From an uncultured Bacteroidota bacterium (GTDB taxonomy: Bacteria; Bacteroidota; Bacteroidia; Chitinophagales; Chitinophagaceae), in contig CAIRZD010000445.1 of assembly GCA_903882965.1 (NCBI GenBank), forward strand, positions 1 to 37,740: DNA of 37,740 nucleotides, given 5' to 3'. This document shows positions 17,658 through 26,438 of the stretch, one piece after another; within the stretch, counting starts at the first letter, position 1; each line of letters begins with the position of its first letter. A program made the translations under genes and the position numbers. The notes under the pieces are model-generated. The model was not told the origin of the DNA. It saw nothing but the letters and a program-made list of their open reading frames with translations, and did no database searches.

Positions 17658-18497
17658 ATGAAACTTAAAACAAGCTTACTTTCCGTCTTTGTGATTGCCA
17701 TTTGCAGCACTGCTTTTGCGCAGGATAAAATATATAAAAAGAATGGAGATGTCGTTGAAGCCAAAATAAAAAGCGTTGGTATTAAAACCTTAACTTATGT
17801 CCGTTTCGACAACCAGTCCGGGCCTGAATACACGATAATAAAAAATGAGATCGATAAAATTGTTTATCAGAATGGAAGTGAGGAAGAGTTTGGAAGAGGC
17901 CGCGCCCCACGCGCCTCCCGTCACGCTAAAGATGAAGCCGCCGAACCCGAGGAGAAAATAAAATACAAACACAATGTACTTGCTATTGCTCCTTTGCAGT
18001 TCAGTGAAAACGGCTTAGGTTTTGGGTTAAGCTATGAACATGCGCTTGACAAAAAAGGCATCATCGCTTTTTACCTGCCGGCAGCAATTACCTTCGATCT
18101 GAATAATGGCACTTACCTGAATCAAACCACCGGCAATTACCAGAATATACCAGCCGACGCTATGGTTTATGCTATGCCTGGTATAAAGGTTTACCCCACT
18201 GGCTGCAATGGCCTTGTCAGGTATTCTATAGGCCCATCGCTCGTTATCGGAGATGGCCAAAAATCTTCACAAACTTACGACCCTACAGGTAATGGCAATG
18301 CTACATCATATATTACCCAGAGCCACTTAGTATTAGGAATGATAGTTAATAATACCCTCAATATAAACCCAAGTCCCCATATTTTCCTCGGACTTGAATT
18401 TGGGTTTGGCTTCACATACCTCAATCGTATAGGTGGCCTTAATCAGGGTACGGAAGGCTTGGTACAGGGTGGCTTTAAGATCGGTTATCGTTTTTAA
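17658..18497 (+). CDS. Outer-membrane beta-barrel protein with N-terminal DKxYKKDG domain (copy 2)
   Basis: This is a 279-residue protein starting MKLKTSLLSVFVIAICSTA-FAQ; the frame opens 24 codons earlier, but those residues overlap the previous gene and precede the signal peptide, so ATG 17658 is chosen. The N-terminal domain DKIYKKNGDVVEAKIKSVG ... RFDNQSGPEYTIIKNEIDKIVYQNG is closely similar to copy 1. The linker differs (RGRAPRASRHAKDEAAEPEE, basic then acidic), and the barrel part keeps the YAMPGIKVYPTGCNGLVRYSIG and FKIGYRF landmarks. Function unknown; the conserved periplasmic domain and variable linker suggest a common partner for both proteins (inference). Confidence 0.75.
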   Translation: MKLKTSLLSVFVIAICSTAFAQDKIYKKNGDVVEAKIKSVGIKTLTYVRFDNQSGPEYTIIKNEIDKIVYQNGSEEEFGRGRAPRASRHAKDEAAEPEEKIKYKHNVLAIAPLQFSENGLGFGLSYEHALDKKGIIAFYLPAAITFDLNNGTYLNQTTGNYQNIPADAMVYAMPGIKVYPTGCNGLVRYSIGPSLVIGDGQKSSQTYDPTGNGNATSYITQSHLVLGMIVNNTLNINPSPHIFLGLEFGFGFTYLNRIGGLNQGTEGLVQGGFKIGYRF

Positions 18498-18555
18498 CCA
18501 ACTCTTATTATACTGGCATTGAATTTGTAGTACATTTATGTAAACATATATTGCC

Positions 18556-19266
18556 ATGATGCTGAGCGAAACCTGGTTCATCGAAGGATATATAGATTTT
18601 GAGTTACAGAAATACCGCCTGCTGGCATACCTTAAAAACGTAAAACAAAGCTTTCACGAAACAAAACTATACCCGCAACTTTCTGATATTGTATTTCACT
18701 ACAACAACCTCGTTGCTTTCCGCAATAATAAAAAGTTTATCCAGGATATGTTCCCTAAAAAAATTGACAGGTTGGATATGCAGAAGTTGGAGATTGTCTA
18801 TGAGCGCATGCTCGCAGACAGCGAGTTGATGCAGGAGCTGGAGCACATTACCCAATATTCGCTCGACGAAATGAAAGGAACAATAAGTGAAGGCGCTGAA
18901 ATATATGATTTTGTCGAAAAACAATTACTGATAGAACCGGTGGGTATCATACCCCTTTATAAAAATGAAGGATACATTTTTTTGAGGTACGGCAATTTTT
19001 CAGAAGTGAGGGTATATAACTACACCATCACACTTTTTGAGCACCAAACAGCCAGGTATAAAGGGATAAAGCTTGAATATATTGACTCCCGGATAAAAAA
19101 CCTTGCTAATACTTATGAGCAAATAAAGATCGATGTTATTCGCTCTATCAGGGCTTTGCCAAACCCGGCTGTATATAAAATGGAATTCCCGTTAAGCATA
19201 CCACTTAATGAAACTTTGTTGCCGGTTGCAAAACGTGTTTTAGTAAAGCACATCGAAACTATCTGA
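18556..19266 (+). CDS. Conserved Bacteroidota hypothetical protein, cytoplasmic, about 236 residues
   Basis: No signal peptide or membrane segment. The N terminus (SETWFIEGYIDFELQKYRLLAYLKNVKQSF) and the core (YPQLSDIVFHYNNLVAFRNNK, then EPVGIIPLYKNEGYIFLRYG) match my recollection of a protein family widespread in Bacteroidota and of unknown function. It is mixed alpha/beta: a helical first half (residues about 1-120), then a beta-rich part around 125-165 and a C-terminal helix. It may begin at either of two adjacent ATGs. Its last 8 bases overlap the 3' end of the convergent permease/M1 gene. No function is assigned. Confidence 0.75.
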   Translation: MMLSETWFIEGYIDFELQKYRLLAYLKNVKQSFHETKLYPQLSDIVFHYNNLVAFRNNKKFIQDMFPKKIDRLDMQKLEIVYERMLADSELMQELEHITQYSLDEMKGTISEGAEIYDFVEKQLLIEPVGIIPLYKNEGYIFLRYGNFSEVRVYNYTITLFEHQTARYKGIKLEYIDSRIKNLANTYEQIKIDVIRSIRALPNPAVYKMEFPLSIPLNETLLPVAKRVLVKHIETI

Positions 19267-22200
19267 CCTTCACGCTGGATGTTGGTGCTTTTTCTTTATC
19301 ATGATCTTTGCCATCAAGTTTCATTTCATTATCATCCAGCTTTTTGTCTATCAGTAATAACCGCGGATCAATAACAACCTTGTATGGCTTTTCGCTAACA
19401 GGAATTGATAATTTTGTTTCACCTCCTTTCAGTTTATATCTTGTGTTGCTCGCTAAGGTGTTCTTGTTTTTATACACACCTATCTCAATATAGTTTTCTG
19501 ACGGCACCTCTGTTTCTTTCCCGGTAGAATCTGCATATAATTTTTTAGAGTCAACAGTAACATCCACTATATATTTGTCTCCTTCTTTGCGGGTTTTGGC
19601 TTCAGTTATTTTGTTGTCGTAGATCGTTATTTTTAAAAAAGCATCAGTAATAAAATACTGCAATGAATCAGGCGTAGATTGTCGTATGGAAGCGATGAGA
19701 TCAAGCGTAGTGGGGTAGGGAGGCCCTTGGAATGCATAACGCTCAAGAAACCGTTTCATCGCATGGTTCATACTGTCGTTGCCCAGATATTTGTTGAGTG
19801 AATGCATCACTATGCCGCCTTTCTGATAAAGTATATATCCCTGCCCCTCATCTACGAAAGCCAATGGTTTTTCTTTTTCTGCTTCATTGGCCCGCGATCT
19901 TAAGTAGTTATCCATCTCAATATGCAGGAACTTCCGAAGCCGCTCTTCGCCATATTCGTTTTCCATCACCATGATAGAGCCATATTGTGCCAGTGATTCA
20001 GAAAGAGAGTTTGAGCCTTCCACATCAGCGCCTACCACCTGGTGGGCAAACCATTGGTGTGCCACCTCATGTGCGGTAACATAAAACGGATAATCGACGT
20101 TTTCCTTACTGCTGTCATCTACATCCGCAATAAATCCTATTCCTTCAGAAAAAGGAATTGTATTTGGGAAAGACTGTGCAAACGTAGCATACCGTGGAAA
20201 TTCAAGTATCCGCACTTGTCTATGCTGGTATGGTGTGAAGTTAGTAGTGTAATATTGCAACGCCTTTTTCATCCCATTAAACATCCTGTCGAGGTTATAC
20301 TCATGCCCCTGTTGGTAGTAGATCTCCAGGTTTATATTATTATAAACCTCTTTTTTGATTGTGTACCGGGCCGAAAGGAATGAATAAAAGTTCAGTATTT
20401 TGCTATCCATCTTATAATGGAAATACCGCCTGTTATTTTCAGTCCATTCTTTTACAAGGTAGCCGGGCGCTACAGCTATCTGATCAGGTACAGTACTCAC
20501 GGTAGCATCAAAAGTTATAAAGTCAGCGTCATGGGTAAATAAGTTACGCTGATAAGCCGCAGTATCATTTATAGGATTGGCAGTCGGCCTGTAACCTAGG
20601 CCATGTTTTTTCCGGTGTGTATTATCTGTCAATTCAAAGCCTTTATCATAACCAATGCTGGGTAGGAATTGCTGATTGTTTACAAATGTACCATTATACA
20701 AAGGGCTGCCTAATCCTGAAAAATCCTGTGTAAAACCTTTTGTTACCATATTCAGGTTAAAGGATAGTGTTATCGTATCGCCCGGATTTAGTGGTTGTGA
20801 AAGTTTGTATATACGGTATGCATATGCCGAGTCATTCAGCATTAGTTGTGCCTGCTTTGAAAAATTAAGCGCGTTTACTTTTATTGTAGATGGCAGCAAT
20901 ACGTGTACCGAATCTATAGCATATATACTTTTGTTTTTCAGTACGAAAGTGCCGGTGGTGTGTAACCCCAACTGGTAAGGAAAAATGTCTACATTCAGTT
21001 GCACATCAGTGATCTTTGGCTGGGGTGTGTACTCGAATTTTTTAAACGTCTTTTCATACTTCGCCTGTAGTTCTTCCTGTTGGAAATCAGATAGGAATTT
21101 ATTTTCCACGTTGGTGTTATAGTATATAAAACCACCGACACCCATAAATATCAATACTGCTGCGGTGATAACCATCCATGAAGTGCGGTTTGCTTTGTTT
21201 AGTGCATCTGTCCAGCGTAGTTTTAGCCTGTTTTCACTTCCCCGCGCCCACAAGAGGCTCGATAGCACAGCAAGAATGATACAGAATGCCCCCCAGTATA
21301 TCTTAAATATTATGAACGGGAATACTGAATGCCCGAAATGGTTCATGTCGGAGTATTGAACACCTGGGTCGGAAGAGAATACCAGCAGTTTGTGTTTTAA
21401 TACAACTTGAGCAAAGGTTATATTCCAAATGTAAAATAAAGCAGTAATAAAGAACCCAAGATATTTATTGCTGACAAGTGTTTGAACAAAAACAGCCAGC
21501 ACAGCCAGCATCACAAGGTCTATAAGACGGAAACCCAGCAGGTATTGTATATAAAGGAGTATCTCAAAATGGGTATAGCCATGAAATAGTTGTACTATAA
21601 TACCGCATATCATAATGACTGCTAAAAGGAGTACCTGCATAAAAATGAGCCCTGCGATCTTGCTGGCATAAAATACCCAATTGGGTACCGGCAGTGAATC
21701 AATAATATTACTCATTCTGAAATCACGTGATTTCCATACAAGTTCTCCTGAAAACATGATAGTGATGATCACCATAAACAGCATAAAAGTGCCACCCATC
21801 GATTCAACTATAATGTAAGTAACAGGGTAAACGGTAGTTTCATATATCTTGCCCAATTGTGTAGCAGCAATAAATAAGAACATCATGCCAAACAACATTA
21901 TTATCCTGAAGTAGGTGTTGCGCCATAATGCTTTGCATTCATTTACCGAAAGCCCCCATAGGTTTTTGAGGTTGGCTCCGTTGGTAAATGAACGGGTAAC
22001 TACCGGTAATATATCACGATTGAAAAATGTAGGTACAAAAGTGAGTTTGGAACTATCGGCAAGTTTTGGTTTCCTGAAAAATAGTCTGCGTGGGCTGGAG
22101 GTAAACGAAAAATAAGAGTACCCTATGCTCCAAATGATACCAGATAGCGCAAGCCATATTAGCCTGTTGTACAGAAACAATCCGCGCATGGAGTAATAAA

Positions 22201-22909
22201 GGTGGTTGTTTTGATAAGTGCTCCAGTACTTGCTCATGGTGCGTTTTGCAAGGTTGCCCATTGGGTCCACAAGCGCGGCAATGGTTTGGTTATCCAGTGT
22301 GCCGAAAATAGAATTTGAGATACCTCGCGCAACAAAGAAAATAATGAGTGAAAGCCAAATCACGAATATATCCCTGGCTATAAGGCTTACTGCAAAGAAA
22401 ATAATCCCGGTTATAATTGTGTTTGGAATGATCGTTTGCCAATAGGTGACGACATATGGCATCATGGAGAATGCTGCTATTTTGTCATGGTTTACCCATG
22501 GAGACGCATAACCCAACATCATGCCAAATGCAGGTGCTGTGAGAATAATAAGGCATATGAAAAGCGATGCTGAAAAACGACCAAAGAGATAATCGGATTT
22601 TGGAACCGGGGTGGTAAATATCATGGTATATGTATTGCTGCTAAAATCTTTCAGCACTGCATTTCCTATTACAGCAACAATAATTATAAGCCCGATAAAA
22701 TTATCTATTCCCGAAAAAAGTATATCGACTATGGACGGCGCGTTTACAAAAACTTTCTCTCCTCCAAACTGCATATTGGCTTCTGGGAATGCACCGCCTG
22801 CTATCAGTGATACAAGAAGCGCTACAAGGAAAAGGATAAAGAAGTAGATATAGGTAGAAATTGATCTTGTCAACCGCCTTACCTCAAAAGCAAAAATGGA
22901 TGCAAACAT
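19259..22909 (-). CDS. ABC-2 type permease fused to an M1-family aminopeptidase
   Basis: The 1216-residue protein has two parts. Residues 1 to about 580 form a duplicated ABC-2 permease with many hydrophobic segments (for example YIYFFILFLVALLVSLIAGG at about 21-40). After a last membrane segment (about residues 575-598, VITAAVLIFMGVGGFIYY) comes an extracytoplasmic beta-rich domain and a gluzincin catalytic domain with zinc motif HEVAHQ (His947, Glu948, His951) and ESLAQY, whose Glu971 is the likely third ligand. The HEXXH-to-Glu distance is one residue longer than in classical M1 enzymes. The ATPase gene lies 18 bp upstream in the same direction. Such fusions are common in Bacteroidota and may couple export with peptide trimming (inference). 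It is not an obvious heavy-metal or antibiotic exporter. Confidence 0.9.
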   Translation of the reverse strand: MFASIFAFEVRRLTRSISTYIYFFILFLVALLVSLIAGGAFPEANMQFGGEKVFVNAPSIVDILFSGIDNFIGLIIIVAVIGNAVLKDFSSNTYTMIFTTPVPKSDYLFGRFSASLFICLIILTAPAFGMMLGYASPWVNHDKIAAFSMMPYVVTYWQTIIPNTIITGIIFFAVSLIARDIFVIWLSLIIFFVARGISNSIFGTLDNQTIAALVDPMGNLAKRTMSKYWSTYQNNHLYYSMRGLFLYNRLIWLALSGIIWSIGYSYFSFTSSPRRLFFRKPKLADSSKLTFVPTFFNRDILPVVTRSFTNGANLKNLWGLSVNECKALWRNTYFRIIMLFGMMFLFIAATQLGKIYETTVYPVTYIIVESMGGTFMLFMVIITIMFSGELVWKSRDFRMSNIIDSLPVPNWVFYASKIAGLIFMQVLLLAVIMICGIIVQLFHGYTHFEILLYIQYLLGFRLIDLVMLAVLAVFVQTLVSNKYLGFFITALFYIWNITFAQVVLKHKLLVFSSDPGVQYSDMNHFGHSVFPFIIFKIYWGAFCIILAVLSSLLWARGSENRLKLRWTDALNKANRTSWMVITAAVLIFMGVGGFIYYNTNVENKFLSDFQQEELQAKYEKTFKKFEYTPQPKITDVQLNVDIFPYQLGLHTTGTFVLKNKSIYAIDSVHVLLPSTIKVNALNFSKQAQLMLNDSAYAYRIYKLSQPLNPGDTITLSFNLNMVTKGFTQDFSGLGSPLYNGTFVNNQQFLPSIGYDKGFELTDNTHRKKHGLGYRPTANPINDTAAYQRNLFTHDADFITFDATVSTVPDQIAVAPGYLVKEWTENNRRYFHYKMDSKILNFYSFLSARYTIKKEVYNNINLEIYYQQGHEYNLDRMFNGMKKALQYYTTNFTPYQHRQVRILEFPRYATFAQSFPNTIPFSEGIGFIADVDDSSKENVDYPFYVTAHEVAHQWFAHQVVGADVEGSNSLSESLAQYGSIMVMENEYGEERLRKFLHIEMDNYLRSRANEAEKEKPLAFVDEGQGYILYQKGGIVMHSLNKYLGNDSMNHAMKRFLERYAFQGPPYPTTLDLIASIRQSTPDSLQYFITDAFLKITIYDNKITEAKTRKEGDKYIVDVTVDSKKLYADSTGKETEVPSENYIEIGVYKNKNTLASNTRYKLKGGETKLSIPVSEKPYKVVIDPRLLLIDKKLDDNEMKLDGKDHDKEKAPTSSVKVR

Positions 22910-22927
22910 ATATTTTCGGTATAAGGA

Positions 22928-23788
22928 TTAGGAGATGTTTGAAAAATAGATTTCTTCCAGCGTTGCATGTTCTGCTCTGAAGCCGTTGCCGGGGTCGTTG
23001 TCGCTGTTAATGAACACTTTCATTGAGCCACCTGAGAGCTTGGCAAGTATCAGTTTATATTCTGATTGATATTTGGAAACTTCGTCCTTCCCAACGCGCT
23101 TGCTCCACACTTTGTTTTCCAGGCCCATTACCAGTTCCTCTGGATTTCCCCGCTGCACCACTTTACCGCCTGCTATGATGGCCATGTCTTTACAAAGCTC
23201 GCTCACATCATCTACTATGTGTGTTGATAATATAACCACAACGTTTTCGCCTATTTCACTGAGCAGGTTATTGAATCGCAGGCGCTCGGCAGGGTCAAGT
23301 CCCGCAGTTGGCTCATCTACAATTATTAGTTTTGGGTTGCCTATCAGCGCCTGTGCTATGCCAAAACGCTGTTTCATGCCGCCCGAATAGCCACCAAGCG
23401 ACTTGTTACGATGGTTATATAGGTTCACCTGTTCCAGGAGTGCCTTTACCAGTTCTTTACGTTCTTTATCATTCGCTATGCCTTTAAGGCGTGCTATGTA
23501 ATGTAGCATTTCCTCGGCTGATACTTTTGGGTATACACCAAATTCCTGCGGCAGATAGCCCAGAACTTTTCTTAATTCCTGTTTTTGTTTGATTACATCT
23601 ATATCGCCAAACATAATAGTGCCAGAGTCAGCATCCTGCAGTGTTGCAATGGTGCGCATCAGTGTAGATTTACCCGCCCCGTTAGGCCCCAACAGCCCGA
23701 ACATACCATTTGAAATATTAAGCGATACATCCTTTAGTGCCTGTACCCCATTAGGGTATGTTTTGGATAGATTAGATATCTGTAGCAT
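22928..23788 (-). CDS. ABC transporter ATP-binding protein, partner of the permease/M1 fusion
   Basis: This is a 286-residue nucleotide-binding subunit. Walker A GPNGAGKST (about 34-42), Q-loop in GYLPQEFGVYP, signature YSGGMKQR (about 138-145), Walker B LIIVDEPTAGLDP, D-loop and the switch His in LSTHIVDD are all present, so it should hydrolyse ATP. The C-terminal 60 residues are an extra domain (VWSKRVGKDEVSKYQ ... LEEIYFSN). It lies 18 bp upstream of the permease/M1 gene in the same orientation and is expected to form one operon and one complex with it. The combination is of the ABC-2 exporter type. Confidence 0.95.
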   Translation of the reverse strand: MLQISNLSKTYPNGVQALKDVSLNISNGMFGLLGPNGAGKSTLMRTIATLQDADSGTIMFGDIDVIKQKQELRKVLGYLPQEFGVYPKVSAEEMLHYIARLKGIANDKERKELVKALLEQVNLYNHRNKSLGGYSGGMKQRFGIAQALIGNPKLIIVDEPTAGLDPAERLRFNNLLSEIGENVVVILSTHIVDDVSELCKDMAIIAGGKVVQRGNPEELVMGLENKVWSKRVGKDEVSKYQSEYKLILAKLSGGSMKVFINSDNDPGNGFRAEHATLEEIYFSNIS

Positions 23789-23993
23789 TTGAAATTAAAA
23801 GTTAAAAGTCGAAACAAAAAAATGGTAATGCAATATCCCTATTATAGTATATCGTCAAAATAATACTTTTTGTTACAAAAGCGTGTAAAAGTATTATTAG
23901 CTGTTAATAATAATTAGTTAAAGTGGAAAATGCCCTCAAAAATCACCCGTTATAAGTTAATGCGCCGTTTATGGCACACACGCTTATTTACAG

Positions 23994-24001
23994 TAGTTTT
24001 G
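23994..24001 (+). promoter_or_regulatory. TAnnTTTG promoter box upstream of the trypsin-like gene
   Basis: TAGTTTTG matches the Bacteroidota -7 consensus and lies 22 bases before the ATG at 24024. No clear -33 element is visible. Confidence 0.5.
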
Positions 24002-24023
24002 TTCCGGTAACAGCTATTGGAAA

Positions 24024-25037
24024 ATGATCAGAAATAAACAACGTCTTATAGATGAGCAAACATCTCCGCTTCAAAGAATCATGTGGGCATACAATATTGA
24101 CGAGCCGCAAAAACGATCTTTTGAAAACAATATTTGCGCTTTCCATATTGGTAATGGCTATTTTTTAAGTGTAGCGCATAACCTTAGGATCCAGGCCGGG
24201 TTTTATAAATCTATTGATGAGGCGCTTTACAAAAAGGAGCTTTTTCCTATACTCGATGGCTCACAAACACGGTTCCTTGACCAGCATTATTTTATAGATG
24301 AATACACCCAAAAAAGATACCTTAATAATGCTGACCCTGAAGCCATTCAGCATATAGCTGCTATACTCAAACAAAAACGCTTTGATACAAGATGGGTTAC
24401 ACTAGCACAAAAAAAGGTTTGCACACCTTGTCTTGTTTTTCACTTTGCAGACAATGCATTTTATAACGATACATCTGTGACAAGGCTTTTTGCTTCTGAA
24501 AGGCAAATGCATGAGCCGGCAATACACAAATACACTTTTCTAATAGAAGTAGAACTGGTCAATGCTTTTTATAATGCCGATATTGCTTTATACAGAATTG
24601 TAAATACTCCCCGGGAGATCATTGACAAGATACCGTATGCCGAAATTGATTTTGAATTTCTGGATGAAGGTGTAGAAAATTTTCATTGCCTGCAAAGTTC
24701 TCCCAGCGGCCCTACCGGCAGGCTACTGAATGAGGCTCATATAGAAGGTATGCTGGATCATTTTGGTATATTTCAGGATGAAGTAGGTGGCAACTATATA
24801 TTTGATGGATATCGTTACCTGGTAAAAGGTTACTTCCGGTTTGGTTCATCGGGTGCTCCTTATCTTTATTATGACAGGCTGCGTGATAAGTATGTCGTGA
24901 ATGCAATACAAAGCGAAGCCAGTGGTATTCAACTTTCCATAAAGAACGACAGGGAAGGTAATTTTCAATACATCAATGCTATAGCATCGCCATTATGCAT
25001 TATTAAAGATGAGCTTGAAAAGTACCTTGCTCAATAA
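24024..25037 (+). CDS. Hypothetical protein with probable trypsin-like (chymotrypsin-fold) catalytic triad
   Basis: A 337-residue protein of no family I recognise at full length, with no signal peptide or membrane segment, so probably cytoplasmic. Three motifs in the right order fit a trypsin-like serine peptidase: GNGYFLSVAHN with His52 (compare G-x-G-F-x-(I/L)-(T/S)-A-A-H), YNADIALYRI with Asp186 (compare D-(I/L)-A-L-L) and FGSSGAPYLYYD with Ser276 in G-S-S-G-A-P (compare G-(D/N)-S-G-G-P). Between Asp and Ser lies an acidic insert of about 80 residues. The gene stands alone with its own TAnnTTTG box, between an ABC operon and a barrel gene. Intracellular trypsin-like domains occur as effectors in bacterial conflict systems, but no partner module is visible here. 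Activity and role are inference. Confidence 0.65.
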   Translation: MIRNKQRLIDEQTSPLQRIMWAYNIDEPQKRSFENNICAFHIGNGYFLSVAHNLRIQAGFYKSIDEALYKKELFPILDGSQTRFLDQHYFIDEYTQKRYLNNADPEAIQHIAAILKQKRFDTRWVTLAQKKVCTPCLVFHFADNAFYNDTSVTRLFASERQMHEPAIHKYTFLIEVELVNAFYNADIALYRIVNTPREIIDKIPYAEIDFEFLDEGVENFHCLQSSPSGPTGRLLNEAHIEGMLDHFGIFQDEVGGNYIFDGYRYLVKGYFRFGSSGAPYLYYDRLRDKYVVNAIQSEASGIQLSIKNDREGNFQYINAIASPLCIIKDELEKYLAQ

Positions 25038-25100
25038 GGCTTTATCTGTTTCTCCTTGATTAACTTGCAGTTAAACGCATGATTTTTTAGATAATGGTGT

Positions 25101-25108
25101 TATATTTG
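25101..25108 (+). promoter_or_regulatory. TAnnTTTG promoter box of the barrel protein gene
   Basis: TATATTTG matches the consensus and ends 18 bases before the ATG at 25127. Confidence 0.55.
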
Positions 25109-25126
25109 GATAGCTAAAAGATCTTT

Positions 25127-25867
25127 ATGAAAAAAATACTTTCATCCTGCGTTTTTATTTTATCGTGTGCTATTGCTATGGCACAAGATGGTTATTATGT
25201 AAAGGCAGGCTTTGGAGCAGGCACGTCAAGTTCTTCATTTAAAGTTTTACCGGGAATTGCACCGGGCAATCATAGTAATATATTTTCTGAGCAGACCCAA
25301 TTAAATTTTGGGTATTCCCTTGGAAACCTGCAGTTGGAAACAGGGATAGGCTTTTTGATCACCGGGTTAAATTATACAATAGGTGCCGGTGGCACTGGCG
25401 GATGTGTTGTAGGCCCTAATTCTTATGCTCCTCCTGTTACTGCCAATCAGGGAATATATACAATTAAGAACCCTCATTTAACAGTGCCTGCAATTGTGAG
25501 CTATACTTTAAACAATAGGAAGAAAGTTTCTGTAAGTCCCGGTATAGGGCTGGAAGCACTTTATAATTTTAAAGGAAAAATGACGACAACTAATAATGTT
25601 GATGGTTCAAGTGAAAAGGTAGATTATAATTACAATAATCTGGGTGCTGCAGTAGTTCTGAAATTTGACATACAATATCGTTTATGTGAGCATCTCAGTA
25701 TCTGGTGCAGCCCATCATATCAAAACATGATCTCCTCATTAACAACAAAAGTGCAGGGTGATGCTATGAGCAGGATATATGATCGTGCGTTTCTTATTAA
25801 CGCAGGTTTGAAATACAATTTACATTGCCCTAAGCATCATGCGGAGCTTAATGGTATCAAGAGTTAG
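25127..25867 (+). CDS. Outer-membrane beta-barrel protein (PorT/OmpW-like size)
   Basis: This is a 246-residue protein with a signal peptide (MKKILSSCVFILSCAIAMA-QDG). Alternating strands typical of a small outer-membrane barrel follow: YYVKAGFGAGTSSSSF, LNFGYSLGNLQLETGIGF, HLTVPAIVSYTLNNRKKVSVSPG and NLGAAVVLKFDIQYRL; the last barrel strand is FLINAGLKYNLHCP, followed by a short tail. It has the LTVPAIVSY/P-G-I-G-L-E pattern of the Bacteroidota porin-family barrels. Two cysteines lie in the loop around residues 88-100. It converges on the GreA-like gene with 11 bp between stops. Substrate and role unknown. Confidence 0.75.
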   Translation: MKKILSSCVFILSCAIAMAQDGYYVKAGFGAGTSSSSFKVLPGIAPGNHSNIFSEQTQLNFGYSLGNLQLETGIGFLITGLNYTIGAGGTGGCVVGPNSYAPPVTANQGIYTIKNPHLTVPAIVSYTLNNRKKVSVSPGIGLEALYNFKGKMTTTNNVDGSSEKVDYNYNNLGAAVVLKFDIQYRLCEHLSIWCSPSYQNMISSLTTKVQGDAMSRIYDRAFLINAGLKYNLHCPKHHAELNGIKS

Positions 25868-25878
25868 TTTCTCTGATC

Positions 25879-26331
25879 TTAAGCTACGCTTTCTATCATG
25901 ACTTTTTTTCCATTAAAGTCAAATGCATGGCCTGTTTTTTGGCCGGCTAGTTTTTCACCTATCGGTGATTCGACGGAGATAGCATAATAAGTTATGTCAT
26001 CGATCTTCAGTTTTCCGGCACCAATAGATATGTAGTAATGGCCATTGCTGGTGCGAACTACAGATCCGGGCACTACTGTGGTGCCTGTTTGGTCAGGTAT
26101 TATTCGTTCCAGCGATTGTTTTAATTTGCTGAGTTCATTCAGCCGGGTAATGTTCAGGTCTATTTCCTGTTGCATTGTCTCCCTGCCGGTCTCATATTTA
26201 TCGCCTGCGCTGCTTTTGGTTTCATTATTAGCCGCTTCCCTGGCTTCTTCTAATATTTTTTTTATTTCAGCTTCGCGGACCTTTATGTAATCTCCGCAAA
26301 GAATATAAAGCTGTTGTTTTAATTTCGACAT
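25879..26331 (-). CDS. GreA/GreB-family-like protein with N-terminal coiled coil
   Basis: This is a 150-residue protein. Residues 1-75 are helical and highly charged (REAEIKKILEEAREAANNETKSSAGDK, then LNELSKLKQSLERII), consistent with a coiled coil that enters the RNA polymerase secondary channel in Gre factors. Residues about 83-150 match the Gre C-terminal FKBP-like domain (PGSVVRTSNGHYYISIGAG, then ISVESPIGEKLAGQKTGHAF). SPIGxxLxGxKxGxxF is the diagnostic Gre motif. The N-terminal part does not show an obvious acidic DxE tip, so cleavage stimulation is not assured. In Bacteroidota these proteins are sometimes mislabelled 3-oxoacyl-ACP synthase. The gene converges on the barrel gene and is divergent from the acetyltransferase gene. 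Confidence 0.85.
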   Translation of the reverse strand: MSKLKQQLYILCGDYIKVREAEIKKILEEAREAANNETKSSAGDKYETGRETMQQEIDLNITRLNELSKLKQSLERIIPDQTGTTVVPGSVVRTSNGHYYISIGAGKLKIDDITYYAISVESPIGEKLAGQKTGHAFDFNGKKVMIESVA

Positions 26332-26438
26332 TATTATTTACAGATGTATTTGGGTTATTGTTTTAAATTTTGGCATGTGAATTTACGAAACGGGATTTAT
26401 TTTACAGCCTTATTTTGAATTTTGTTTATTTTGCTGAA

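Noticed and set aside
24024-25037. Assigning the trypsin-like gene to a named defence system
   Set aside because: No NTPase, nuclease, sensor or immunity gene is adjacent; the neighbours are an ABC operon and a barrel protein, so only the catalytic motifs are claimed.
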